Numbered from the stretch's first letter, positions 1 to 11,104 are shown. The stretch: 64,000 bases of DNA from Corylus avellana (GCF_901000735.1 NC_081543.1:19758079-19822078), one strand, 5' to 3'. The notes: generated by a model not told the origin, from the sequence alone. Translations and numbers: made by a program.

Positions 1-832
1 TTTTTTTTTTGTTTTAACATTTGCAGGTAATCGTTAAGTGACGTATGTATACTTGACCTGTTAGGTTGGGTACGTATTTGATGTCAAATGCTAAGCGAAC
101 CCGTTGATATATTTTATTTCATATGAAATATACAATTTTTTCAAACTCTTTTAAGAGGTGGTACACTTTTTATTTATAATATCATTTTTGATATTTTATT
201 TTATATTTATGGTATAATTTTTGTTAACTCTTTAAGATGTGGTATACTTTGTGTTTATGATATCATCATTTTGGATTTAGATGTCTTATGAGATATGAGA
301 TTGTATATATGGATTAGATATGCATTGTGAGATATGTATAAGATTGTATGCGATTGATGAATGAAGAAAATATTTATGGAGAAAATACGCAATACAATAT
401 TGTATTGCGTATTGTATATTAGGAGAAAATAAAAAATATATATGGATTGCATGGGGAAAACATTTTCTCCTTATATTAATTATTGAAGGCGCTTCGCAGT
501 GTGGAAGCGCTCCCATATAGAAATAGGGGCGCTTTACACGCAAGCGCCCTCATTCTAAAAAGGGGCGCTTGCCTAGGAAGCACCCATTTTTTAAAAAGGG
601 GCGATTTTCACCACTAAGTGCCCCCTTTTTAAAAAGGGGGCGCTTTGTTCCGAACTTCCCCTTTTCGAGGCGATTTTTTAGTAAAAAAATGTCTCAAACT
701 TAAATTCTAGTCGCCACAAAAACCGACGTGTCCCAAGTGTCCCTAATCAAGCATTGTGAAATCTATAGAAACGTTTTTTTGACAAAAAATGCCCCAAATA
801 ACCATGTCACTAAACCTTTTTTTTTTGTGGTG
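1..832. mobile_element. CACTA transposon, 3' fragment (copy 1)
   Basis: This stretch matches 3,197-3,993, the 3' half of the complete CACTA element at 2,201-3,993. It ends with the same poly-T/GTGGTG terminus and is followed by the same ATATTAGC flank. The 5' half lies outside the window. It contains the GC-rich subterminal blocks with GGCGCTT motifs at 485-660. No coding region is recognisable; the open frames at 255-543 are AT-rich and not protein-like. Confidence 0.75.
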
Positions 833-1060
833 ATATTAGCTGAATATAATTAGTGGTGGATATCAAAGCCCTACCTTTTATTATCATCACTTAACAATCA
901 ATCTTTGTTTTACTTAAGGAATTTATTTTTAAGCAAAATTCAGCAATCCTCCTAGGAATAATCCTGTACTTGCACCATATACTACTATGTTGACCTTATG
1001 CACTTGCAAGTAAAACGTACAATTATTTACCTATTAATTTAGGTAGATATTTGGACAACA
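833..1060 (+). repeat. LTR 3' part of Tat/Athila-type element
   Basis: This is the end of a gypsy LTR unit resuming right after the CACTA fragment. It matches 3,994-4,221 and 5,348-5,576 and ends in the LTR terminus GACAACA. It is followed by the 16-bp spacer GTTCTCCTGATGTTTT that separates LTR units throughout the window. Confidence 0.75.
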
Positions 1061-2200
1061 GTTCTCCTGATGTTTTTGGTAAGTGCTAAAATATTCATAT
1101 TTTCAGCCCTTAACTTGCATATTTTAATCCTTTCGTTTTAGTTAATTATTCTATTTCAATTCCTTTTTGTGTTTTTCATACTTTTACAGGCTTTTGGAAG
1201 ACAATGAAGTAAAACTAGGTGATTTGAGCTCAAAAGAGAAGATGGAGACAATTGGAGCTCCCTGGTACTACGATCAATTGCAGGGTACCTGCGATCAAGC
1301 GCAATACCCGAGAGGACACAACATCAAGCAGGCCAGGAGCGATTGAGCGCATGCTAGAAGAATGATCAATCGCTGATTTGCGATCAAGCGCGCACGAGCT
1401 GCGATCGAGCTCACCCGTGCGCAGGAGACACACCAAGTGGCGGCCAGAATGTCCCTCTTTCTATATTAGGGTTTTCCAACTCTAAATTGTAATAGGTCTC
1501 AAAACCCTACGAAATCCCTAGATTTACTACTTTGTCTAGGACTTCTAAGGCCTATAAATAGACCCTTAAGCCTCTAGAATAGATATACTTGGGAAGGAGA
1601 AGAATAGGAGCTCTTCAAGTTCAAGTCTCGGGTTTATTCTTTCCCTTTCTTTTATTTTATTTTATGAAGATGTTTAACATCAACTCTATGTGTAGCAAAT
1701 TTAATTAGTAGGGCTAGATTGAAGCCCTAGTTATGTTTTGTTAATATTTAAATTTTGGCGCCTTTGTGATGATCTTGTTGTGCTATTTAACTTGATTAAT
1801 ACTTGCTTGCATGAATTCCTCATATGTGTGTGCCTGATCAACATATGCATGTGGTATGAACTAGTTAGTTAAATCCATTTGGATGGCTGAGTCCTGGGTT
1901 TAATAAAAGTAACAAAAGAATCCACACCACGGTTCTTGGGTTAATCAACATAGGGAACCGGGAGTATACGCCCATGCCCTAGGCCTCATGTATTTGTCGA
2001 TTTCCATAGAGTATATGCTTTCCTAAGGAACAACTTAGTATACACCATGCTAAATCCCTTAGAAAAGAAAAGAGTTAGAGTATACGCCATGGCTAACTCG
2101 TTGCTTAGGGAAATCTATAGCTTAAGGAGTATATGTCACGCCCTTAGGTTGACAAACATTAGATATGCATAACATGATCAAAGCATGGCATATTGTTATA

Positions 2201-3993
2201 CACTACAAAAAAAAAAGATTTACTAACGCTTGGAATAGAGGCGATTTAATAAAACATCGCCTTATAGGGACGTTTTATTGTGTAAACGACACAAAATAAA
2301 ATTAGCAACACTTGTGCAAAAAAACGTCCCCTTAATTCGGGACATTCCAATAGAGCATGCCCCAATTTAATTAATTAAGTGGGCCTGGCTGGCAAGCGCC
2401 CTTAATTCGGGACGCCTGCTATCCAAGCGCCCTTAGTTAGGGGCGCCTGCCAGCCAGGCACCCTTAATTAGGGGTGCTTGCCAGCTAGGCGCCCCTAATT
2501 ATGTGCGCTTGGCTGGCAAGCACCGCTAATTAAGGGCGCCTGGCTGGCAAACACCCATAATTCGAAACGCCTGCTATCCAAGCGCCCCTAATAAAGGGCT
2601 CTTATCATCCAGGCGCGCCCTTAATTAAGGGCACTTGGATGGCAAGTGCTCTTAATTAGGGGCGCCTACCAGCTAGGCACCCTTAAATAAGGGCGCCTGG
2701 ATAGCAGGCGCACCGAAATTATTTTTAGTTATGTAGGAGAACTAGCTGCTCAAACATTAAGTTATATAAAAATAACTTAAACACAACAAAAGATAAAAGA
2801 TAAAGGAAGAACAACATAAAATTTGAAATTCTAATGTTGGCTTCTCTTTTAACCTTTAATGTTGGCTTATATAACTTAAACACAATAAAAATTATTTTAT
2901 GTTGTTCTTCCTTTATCTTTTTTCATTTTATAGGGGAATGAGCTACTCAAACACAATTCATTACCGTTGACTTAAGAACATATATATGATTGCATAATAT
3001 ACATTTGCATCTATTTATATATAGGTGAGAATGGATTAACAAATGAAGATGAGCATGCAGTTGATAAATAAGGCGACCATCGTGGATCATCACAAAGTAT
3101 GTGTAGATCTTCATATCTTAGTCACTTGTAATATAATCTAGTTATATATAGGTTTGCACTTTCAAAATAGTTAGATATAGGTTTGTAATTTAATTTTTTT
3201 TTTTTGTTTTAACATTTGCAGGTAATCGTTAAGTGACGTATGTATACTTGACCTGTTAGGTTGGGTACGTATTTGATGCCAAATGCTAAGCGAACCCGTT
3301 GATATATTTTATTTCATATGAAATATACAATTTTTTCAAACTCTTTTAAGAGGTGGTACACTTTTTATTTATAATATCGTTTTTGATATTTTATTTCATA
3401 GTTATGGTATAATTTTTGTTAACTCTTTAAGATGTGGTATACTTTGTGTTTATGATATCATCATTTTGGAGTTAGATGTCTTATGAGATATGAGATTGTA
3501 TATATGGATTAGATATGCATTGTGAGATATGTATAAGATTGTATGAGATTGATGAATGAAGAAAATATTTATGGAGAAAATACGCAATACAATATTGTAT
3601 TGCGTATTGTATATTAGGAGAAAATAAAAAATATATATGGATTGCATGGGGAAAACATTTTTTTCCATATATTAATTATTGAAGGCGCTTCGCAGTGTGG
3701 AAGCGCTCCCATATAGAAATAGGGGGGCTTGCCTAGGAAGCACCCATTTTTTCAAAGGGGGAGATTTTCACCACTAAGCGCCCCCTTTTTTAAAAGGGGG
3801 CGCTTTGTTCCAAACTTGCCCTTTTCGAGGCGTTTTTTTAGTAAAAAAACGTCTCAAACTTAAATTCTAGTCGTCATAAAAACTGACATGTCCCAAGTGT
3901 CTCTAATCAAGCGTTGTGAAATCAATAGAAACGTTTTTTTGGCAAAAAAGGCCCAAAATAACCATGTCACTAAACCTTATTTTTTTTGTGGTG
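2201..3993. mobile_element. Complete non-autonomous CACTA (En/Spm-type) transposon
   Basis: The element starts CACTACAAAAAAAAAA and ends in a diverged inverted copy (TTTTTTTTGTGGTG). It is flanked by the 3-bp target duplication ATA (2,198-2,200 and 3,994-3,996). The uninterrupted target TTGTTATATTAGCTAAAT is preserved in paralogous LTR units at about 5,345, 38,170, 39,496 and 40,822, which proves the boundaries. It is 1,793 bp long. The 5' third holds many inverted GGCGCC/TTAATTA subterminal repeats. No transposase ORF is present, so it must have moved with enzymes supplied in trans. Confidence 0.85.
2341..2716. repeat. CACTA subterminal repeat block
   Basis: At least a dozen short direct and inverted repeats alternate here, built from GGCGC(C/T)TGGCTGGCA and CCCTTAATTAGGGG-like halves. 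Clusters like this near CACTA ends are known transposase binding sites in the En/Spm family. That role is inferred here from position only. Confidence 0.6.
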
Positions 3994-4237
3994 ATATTAG
4001 CTGAATATAATTAGTGGTGGATATCAAAGCCCTACTTTTTATTATCATCACTTAACAATCAATCTTTGTTTTACTTAAGGAATTTATTTTTAAGCAAAAT
4101 TCAGCAATCCTCGTGGGAATGATCCTGTACTTGCACCATATACTACTATGTTGACCTTGTGCACTTGCAAGTAAAACGTACAATTATTTACCTATTAATT
4201 TAGGTAGATATTTGGACAACAGTTCTCCTGATGTTTT

Positions 4238-5576
4238 TGATAAGTGCTAAAATATTCATATTTTCAGCCCTTAACTTGCATATTTTAATCCTTTCGTTTT
4301 AGTTAATTATTCTATTTCAATTCCTTTTTGTGTTTTTCATACTTTTATAGGCTTTTGGAAGAAAATGAAGTAAAACTAGGTGATTTGGGCTCAAAAGAGA
4401 AGATGAAGACAATTGGAGCTCCTTAGTACTGCGATCAATCGCAGGGTACGTGCGATGAAGCGCAATACCCGAGAGGACACAACATCAAGCAGGCCAGGAG
4501 CGATTGAGCGCATGCTAAAAGAATGATCAATCGCTGATTTGCAATCGAGCGCACACGAGCTGCGATTTAGCTCACCCGTGCGCAGGAGACACACCAAGTG
4601 GCGGCCAAAATGTCCCTCTTTCCATATTAGAGTTTTCCAACTCCAAATTGTAATAGGTCTCAAATCCCTACGAAATCCCTAGGTTTACTACTTTGTCTTG
4701 GACTTCTAAGGCCTATAAATAGACCCTTAAGCCTCTAGAATAGATATACTTGGGAAGGAGAAGAATAGGAGCTCTTTAAGTTCAAGTCTTGGGTTTGTTC
4801 GTTCCCTTTCTTTTCTTTTATTTTATGAAGATGTTTAACATCAACTCTATGTGTAGCTAATTTAATTAGTAGGGCTAGATTGAAGCCCTAGTTATGTTTT
4901 GTTAATATTTCAATATTGGCGCCTTTGTGATGATCTTGTTGTGCTATTTAACTTGATTAATACTTGCTTGCATGAATTCCTCATATGTGTGTGCCTGATC
5001 AACATATGCATGTGGTATGGACTAGTTAGTGGATGGCCGAGTCCTGGGTTTAACATAAGTGACAAAAGTAATCCACACTGGATTCTTGGGTTAATCAACA
5101 TGGGGAACCGGGAGTATATGCCATGTCCTAGGCCTCATGTGTTTATCGATTTCCATAGAACATATGCATTCGTAAGGAACAACTTAGTATAAATCATGCT
5201 AAATCCCTTAGGAATGAAAAGAGTTAGAGTATACGCCATGCCTAACTCGTTGCTTAGGGAAATCTATAGCCTTAGGAGTATACGCCATGCCTTAGGGTTG
5301 ACAAACGTTAGATATGCATAACTTGATCAAAGCATTGGCGTATTGTTATATTAGCTAAATATAATTAGTGGTGGATATCAAAGCCCTACCCTTTATTATC
5401 ATCACTTCAACAATCAATCTTTGTTTTGCTTAAGGAATCTATTTTTAAACATAAATTCAGCAATCCTCGTGGGAATGATCATGTACTTGCACCATATACT
5501 ACTATGTTGACCTTGTGCACTTGCAGGTAAAACGTACAATTATTATCTATTAATTTAGGTAATATTTTTCACAACA
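4238..5576 (+). repeat. 5' LTR of Tat/Athila-type gypsy element
   Basis: The LTR starts TGATAAGTGC, ends ACAACA, and is followed six bases later by the tRNA-Asp primer site. It is 1,339 bp long and carries a TATA box at 4,714-4,721 and TGCGATC-type motifs near 4,430-4,575. It lacks the CACTA insertion of the unit to its left and shows the empty site at about 5,347. The short open frames inside (for example 4,899-5,192) recur because the LTR is repeated and do not look like proteins. Confidence 0.8.
4714..4721 (+). promoter_or_regulatory. LTR TATA box
   Basis: TATAAATA sits in a GGCCTATAAATAGACCC context conserved in every LTR unit (1,553, about 37,539, 38,862 and 40,190; the last unit has TATAAATC). 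It is the likely core promoter for the retroelement transcript. Confidence 0.6.
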
Positions 5577-5582
5577 AGTTTT

Positions 5583-5600
5583 TGGCGCCGTTGCCGGGGA
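5583..5600 (+). promoter_or_regulatory. Primer binding site, tRNA-Asp
   Basis: TGGCGCCGTTGCCGGGGA is complementary to the 3' end of plant tRNA-Asp, the primer typical of Athila/Tat gypsy elements. It begins six bases after the LTR end and so fixes the LTR/internal boundary and the plus orientation. Confidence 0.9.
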
Positions 5601-5884
5601 TTTCGGCGAATTTTGTTTAAAATTATTTTCCTTTAGCTTTGTTAATTTAATTTTCAATTTTTAATTTAGTTGTTAGCAAAAATCAAAATTATTTTTCGTT
5701 ATCCCTAATTTTTCTGTTTTCTGTTTCAGGTTGCGGACTGGCATTCTGTGATTGCGATCAATCGCCAGCCAAGTGCAATCGAGCGCACTGCGACCAAACG
5801 CACCAACCTGCGATCGAGCGCAGTTCCAGGGAGCATCCGGACCAGCAGTATTGAAGTTGCCTAACTGAAGAAGTAATCTAGTTC

Positions 5885-7363
5885 ATGCAAGGTCGTCGAT
5901 CTCAAGCCTTAACCGTTCTTCCACTCGATCCTAAAACTGAGCGGACAATTCGACAACGACCTAGAGACAGAGAAGAAGAAGAAATTGAGATGGAAGATTT
6001 GCAAGAAAATCCAATTGGGCCAAGACCATTAGAAGCAAATCCACCACGGGTGAAGAGACCAATGAAGCAAGCATATGTGCCAACAAACCTTCATCAACCC
6101 TCTTGCATAACATATCAACCAGAGGTGGATGGCAGCTATTATATCTCTCCCCAAATCCTCAATGCATTGACTCACTTCAGAGGCACAGCTACTGAGGATC
6201 CCAACTTGCATCTTAAGGAATTCTTTAACTTATGCAAGTTGTAGCATTTTCAAGGCGTAACTCCAAAAAGACTCAGGTTAGTTCTCTTTCCTTTTTTCTT
6301 GAAAGATAATGCTAAATTGTGGTACAATTCCTTGCCTGCAGAGTCCATTCATACTTGGGAAGAATTGACCACCAAGTTTCTGAAGACGTTTTTCCCAGCC
6401 CAAAAGACAAAATAACTTAAAAGGGAACTTCAAATGTTCCAACAACGAGACGGAGATTTGTTCTTTGAGGCCTGGGACCACTTCAATTCCTTGCTTCTAA
6501 AGTGCCCATACCACAACATCCCTTAAGATGAGCAGGTACAAATTTTTTATGAAGGATTAGATGATACTAACAAAGGGATGGTTGATTCAGCTTGTGGAGG
6601 AACACTTATGGAGAAGAGTAGTGAGGAAGTTGTGGAACTTTTTGAGACATTAAGTGAGCATTCACAGCAATTCTGTTCAAGAGGAAGGAGAGGAATCAAA
6701 AGCAAGGGCATGTATGAAGTAAACCTCAGTGGGGGATCAACCAATCAGTTGGCTGCTGTAGAAAAGAAGTTGGACATGATTGCCAAGGCCATGACTACTC
6801 AGAAAATTTCACCTCTGCAACAGGACACACCAATCCAGGTATGTGCTATTTGTTCCCATCTAGATCACACCGCTGAGAAGTGTCCTTTATCTCCTTTTGC
6901 AAAGCAAGTAGAGGTGAATTTTGTGGGACAAAACAATTATCCCCACAAGAACAACCCATACTCCAATACTTACAATCCAGGATGGTGCAACCATCCAAAT
7001 TTCTCCTAGAGCAATAATCAAGAACAGCATAAAGGGCCCCAACAAGCAAGCCAACCAACTCAAGAACCAAAGATAAACCAGCTGGAAAATATGATACACA
7101 ACCAGGTGACTTCACAACAGCAATTCATGGCTGATCAAAAACAAGTCAATACAAAGACTGAGCAAGCCATACAAAAACTGGAAGTGCAAATGGGTCAGAT
7201 GGCAAAGGAGCTGAGTGAGAGGAAGCAGGGAGAATTCCCAGCTCAAACAATACCTAACCCAGGGAGTCACCAGCAGCTGAAGGCAGCCACAGTTCTGAGA
7301 GGTCCTGTTCCTACAAGAGCACTTGAGCCAAATTTTGAGCTCAAGTGTAGCTCTTCACACTAG
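5885..7363 (+). pseudogene. gag: Gypsy gag polyprotein, broken (copy 1)
   Basis: This is the Gag capsid/nucleocapsid gene of the Tat/Athila-type element. A single frame runs from ATG 5,885 to 7,363 but has in-frame stops at 6,242, 6,413, 6,524 and 7,007. Visible in order are an acidic N-terminus, the retrotransposon gag core (HLKEFF, then NAKLWYNSLP and W..L...F...FFP motifs), a CCHC zinc knuckle (CAICSHLDHTAEKC, about 6,842-6,883) and a Gln-rich coiled segment ending near 7,360. The TAA/TAG stops sit where CAA, CAG or GAA codons are expected, which fits decay by C-to-T change or point mutation. No protease, RT or integrase follows, so the element is non-autonomous. Confidence 0.8.
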
Positions 7364-8131
7364 GAGCATTACAATCACAAGTAGACGCGTTTGAGCATGC
7401 ATGAACCTCAAGCGCATCTACTCACAACAGTGGTACTGAAGCCACCGAAGGCGGTAACATTTTCCCTCTTGTTTTCTTCGTCTTACTTTTTTTACTTCAC
7501 ATAAGTCTCAATTATCCTTTATGTTTCGTTTTCATTAGTGACCTTTGATTTACTTTTCTTTTGTTTGGCTTTCTAAAAAATAAAAAATAAAAAAAATTTG
7601 ACATTCTGTTACTACGATCGAGCGCACATGACCCATACATGCGCATTTCTGGCCACATGCGATCGAGCGCACCAAGTGTGCGATCGAGCGCACTCGGACA
7701 GCAGGGCCTGCGACCTATTTTAGGTCACTTTTTCCCATGGCCCACAACTACTCTCCCGGCGCCGTACAGGTCCTCCCAAACTCCCCGCCTCCGGCACTTG
7801 TCCTCCTCCCATCTTGCACCTAGTTTTCACCAAATCCCCTACACCACCACCATATAAGACCCTTCTCCGGCCACCAGACCACCATCTTTCCACTAAAACC
7901 ACTTCATACATCCCATTATCACCTCCAAACTTCAGTATCTCCGAACACTCATCCAACCTCCAAATTTCTTCAATATTCTTGCAATTGTGGGTGCTCATCC
8001 ACCCACATTGCCTCTGTGTTGGGATTTTTGTGTGTTTGTAGGGAGTTTTGAGCATCTTTGGCCATAGTTGTCTTTGTGGTCATCAGAAGTGTACACCACC
8101 TGTTCGACAAAAGTCCCCAGTCAAGCTCACA
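7364..8131 (+). other. Noncoding linker between gag and second ORF
   Basis: No gene is supported here. It holds a T-rich tract, four TGCGATCGAGCGCA-like motifs (7,613-7,692) and a C/A-rich segment that reads open by composition. In autonomous relatives pol would occupy this place. Confidence 0.5.
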
Positions 8132-9244
8132 ATGCCTAGAGCCCATGCTTCATCATCCCAAGGGTCCGAGGCCCAAGCCACCTCTCCTCCACCCACTTTT
8201 GAGGAGCGGGAGCTGCTGTTTGAAACCACCTTCACCATCAGAGAAGACTTTCAAAACAATGAGGCAACTCAATGGGCGGTCGCCGAGTTTAGGCGAAGGG
8301 GTCTCAAGAAGCTCTTTAAACCGGTCACCTCTACCGCCTACCGGAAGCTGGTCGTTGAATTTTATGCCAAGCTTTCCCATGACTGTGACAACTTGGCTGC
8401 TCTCTCCTCAAAAGTACGAGGGCAAATTGTTCATGTGACGAGGGCCGACATAGCCGTAGCCTTGCAATGCAATGATGAGCATCTTCCAGAAATTGCAAAT
8501 CTTGCAGAGCAACCTCCCCGATACTATGTGGCAGAAATCATTGAAGATATGTGCCAAGGGCACTATACGGATGCCCACCACAATGCCGGCAGCCAGTCCA
8601 AGCTACCTCGAAGGTTGTGGTTTGTGGATTCCATTTTGCACCGAAATGCCTTCCCCTTGGGTCACAAAACTCAGAGGTGTGATCAATTCCTCCAAACTCT
8701 CTACGCCTTCCACAAGGATGCATGGTACCCCATTCCCGACATCATTTGGAATCAAATCCATAAATTTTGGAATGGAGTGCACATTGGGGGAGCAGAGTCC
8801 ACACATTCACGCCTTTCCCCTACTTGATCACATACATTTTGCGGAAGAAGGGCATTAAGGGCACCGCAGCTGATGAGCCTGTCACCACCACTCCGATATA
8901 TGGCATTCGCCAATGGAACAAGAGCTCCTCCCATATGCCCCGGGGCACCTCCAGAAGCTGGGGAAGAGGCGGATGAGGTCGAGCCAATGGCCGAAGATGA
9001 ACCGGCAACTGAGTCGGTAGCAGAAGATGAGGAGGAAACCTCAATTGACATTCGAGCCATCCAATACCGATCCCTTTGTGAACAAATGGCAGGCCTTCAG
9101 AGAGAGCTAGCTGATCAAAGAAGGGAGGCTCGGGAAGATAAGGTCCTCATGGATCAACGCTTAGCTGCCCTGGAAGAATTGATGCGGTCCATCCTAAACC
9201 GGTTATCACCACCACCTGGAGCATCTACTTCTGGACAACACTGA
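8132..9244 (+). pseudogene. Plant-transposon-domain ORF, broken (copy 1)
   Basis: The protein resembles the 'putative plant transposon protein' family often found in large plant gypsy elements; its molecular role is unknown. The likely start is ATG 8,132 (MPRAHASSS). The conserved core with W-rich motifs (PRRLWFVDSILHRNAFPLG and a DAWYPIPDIIWNQI segment) runs to about 8,810. The frame then stops at 8,825, continues in the next frame (FPYLITYILRKKGI, about 8,814-8,935), and returns to the first frame for an acidic and then coiled C-terminus ending at 9,244 (SPPPGASTSGQH). At least two frameshifts are therefore needed. The gene lies downstream of gag where pol and env-like ORFs are expected. 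Confidence 0.65.
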
Positions 9245-10155
9245 GAGGGGACCACTGTCTAGCTGAAGACGTAAAACTTAGCGCTCATAGGAGGCACCCC
9301 ATAGCATATCCTTTTATTTTGTTGTTTAGTTTATTTTATTTTGTTGTATTTATATTTCGTTGTGTTTTCGTTTGTGTTTTGTTTATTCTAGTGTTTTTGG
9401 TGTTTTTAGTGTTATGTCATGTTTTTCCCATTATGTTACTGCGATCGATCGCACCACGCATGCGATCGAGCGCAAGTCTCCATTTGTGGGACTACCGCAC
9501 TCTGTTAGTGCGATCGAGCGCACTTGGCAGCATCCCATAGATTATTTTTTATTTTCTTTTGTTCCATTTTTATTTAGTTTCAGTTTTGTTCCTTTTTACT
9601 TGTTTGTGTGTTTTCTATTTTGCAGGGACAAGTGTGCTTCAATTCAAGTTTGGGGGTGTGCTATGAGCCATGCTTTCCAAGACTATGTCCACCATCTCCC
9701 AAGTACATTCTTTCCTTTACTCAGACACATTGGGGACAATGTGTCATTTAAGTTTGGGGGTATGGGCACACGTGTTTGTTCACACACACTTTGTTCCAAT
9801 TGCATGTTAATTGTTTTGTGTGTTGTTTGTTTAGTTAAAAAATATATATAAAAATAAAAATAAAAATAAATAAATAAATAAATAAAAATTATGCATGTTC
9901 ATGTTTGTCCTAAAATTTTAAGTTGATTTAAAAGAATTGTGGCTTGAATTCATCAGTGAGATTAAAATTTTGAACACATGATTTGATCAGTGAATCTGTT
10001 AGTTTGGTTACTTGTTGAGGATAGTTGAAAAATCACATGTTTGATCTGATCACACAAGCACATTCGCACATAATCTGTGAGGTATGACATGAGGTCTAAT
10101 ATGTGTGTTTTTGCATCTTGGATGAAATTTGATGACTTATTAGATGACACTTGGC
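9245..10155 (+). other. Gypsy element 3' noncoding region (copy 1)
   Basis: No gene is supported. It contains three TGCGATCGA-type motifs (9,440-9,528), two polypurine-like AAGTTTGGGGGT tracts (about 9,646 and 9,752), an (AAAT)n tract at 9,855-9,888, and then unique AT-rich sequence up to the TA repeat where virus DNA begins. The rest of this 3' region is displaced to 36,280-37,063. Confidence 0.6.
9646..9765 (+). promoter_or_regulatory. Two polypurine-tract-like motifs
   Basis: AAGTTTGGGGGTGTG and AAGTTTGGGGGTATG occur about 106 bp apart. The same motif directly precedes the 3' LTR at 37,064, where it should prime plus-strand synthesis. These extra copies may be central or decoy tracts. Confidence 0.45.
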
Positions 10156-10182
10156 ATATATATATATATATATATATATATA
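10156..10182. repeat. TA microsatellite at virus junction (copy 1)
   Basis: About 13 TA units separate gypsy sequence on the left from pararetrovirus coat-protein sequence on the right. Confidence 0.85.
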
Positions 10183-10760
10183 GAGGGGATGATCTCATGA
10201 GAGCTTTAGATTTCTTCCTATGCGTTTTGGAGAGAGCCATAGGAGGTAATCCAAACTGTTCACAGAAATTTCCCATTTCATACTTAGCTTTTTTGGCGTT
10301 TTTAAGCTGCTGTCTGATCATCTTTTGATCGATGCACATCTTAATGCCAAGTTTTTTGACAGTTGAAAACAAATCACCGTAAGTTAAATTTTCAAAATCG
10401 ATGAGACCAGTGTCAGTACTGATCAATTCATCTTTGACTTTGTGAGCAAATAATGAAGGCAAACCATCAATGAACTTTTCTTTCCAATAAGGTTTTTGAC
10501 TATCAGGTCTAACCATGACACGGGAAAGAAAAACATCTTGATACCATCTATAGTCAAACATAGTAGGGCATTGAAGGTTGTTCAGATAATCAGAAATACG
10601 GGAGGTGATATTGGAAGGAGTTCCGACAAAATGTTTGATAATTGTATAGATCAGGGAGTTAACACCATCAGGTTCACCCATTCCGATTTTCTCATCGAAA
10701 ATAGGTAATCCTTCTTCATCACTCTTTACTGCTTTCTTGATCTGATCTCTTCGATCTTCC
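10183..10760 (-). pseudogene. Pararetrovirus coat-protein fragment (copy 1)
   Basis: The reverse strand matches the coat-protein part of unit A ORF1 (about 25,600-26,180) closely at protein level, including the YRWYQDVFLSRVMVRPDS stretch. The fragment is cut at the TA repeat just before the basic and zinc-knuckle part, and at 10,760 it abuts a piece of viral leader. It is an isolated internal fragment without start or stop. The family is the Caulimoviridae (plant pararetroviruses). Confidence 0.8.
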
Positions 10761-11104
10761 TAGACGCCAAACTCAGGCTTAAGCGGGACTTACAGGTACT
10801 GGAATTAGAGCTGACAGAAGAATTAGATCTCCACATTTTGACACACAATCTAAACTCAAAATCACACACTCAGTAAAGTCTTAAAGGATCTCATCCTAGG
10901 TACTCACTCACTGGGTAAACTTCGTAAGCATAAGAGTTGCGATCTCTTTGCTGCTTGATGTACACCCTGCTCTCCTTTTTGCCCCCTGAGTATTGTCTTG
11001 CTCTTTTCCTCTTTGCTTACCCCCTGTTAACCTTTCTATGTGTCGAGATCCTAACTGACGGGGTAGTGGACTACCAACCAACAGCTAGGATCTCGACACA
11101 GAGA
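10761..11104. other. Scrambled viral leader pieces (copy 1)
   Basis: Short viral leader segments are joined in mixed order and orientation. They are a minus-strand leader bit (10,761-10,800), the minus-strand start of ORF1 with its upstream leader (about 10,800-10,928), a plus-strand leader segment (about 10,928-11,056), and a minus-strand leader bit ending GGATCTCGACACAGAG (to 11,104). Each matches parts of 22,959-23,400. The joins lie in repeated or microhomologous leader sequence. Confidence 0.65.

Larger units (their letters stand above)
1077..4221 (+). repeat. LTR unit interrupted by CACTA element
   Basis: A copy of the gypsy LTR that starts TGGTAAGTGC and ends GACAACA. Without the inserted CACTA element and its 3-bp duplication it is about 1.35 kb long. 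A TATA box (TATAAATA) lies at 1,553-1,560. It carries several TGCGATCGAGCGCA-like motifs at about 1,270-1,410. The next unit begins at 4,238 after a 16-bp spacer, so the LTRs are arranged in tandem without the internal region between them. Confidence 0.75.

Noticed and set aside
4899..5192. Repeated 97-codon open frame in LTR units (also 37,724, 39,049 and 40,374)
   Set aside because: It recurs because the LTR is repeated, spans LTR U5-like noncoding sequence, and shows no protein-like conservation. It is not called as a gene.
7814..8055. Overlapping open frames on both strands at 7,639-8,055
   Set aside because: C/A-rich sequence without stops by composition. The duplicate at 16,241-16,657 is a copy, not independent support.
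9360..9851. 163-codon open frame in the gypsy 3' region
   Set aside because: It runs across polypurine-like and T-rich noncoding motifs and is Phe/Leu/Cys-rich with no domain.
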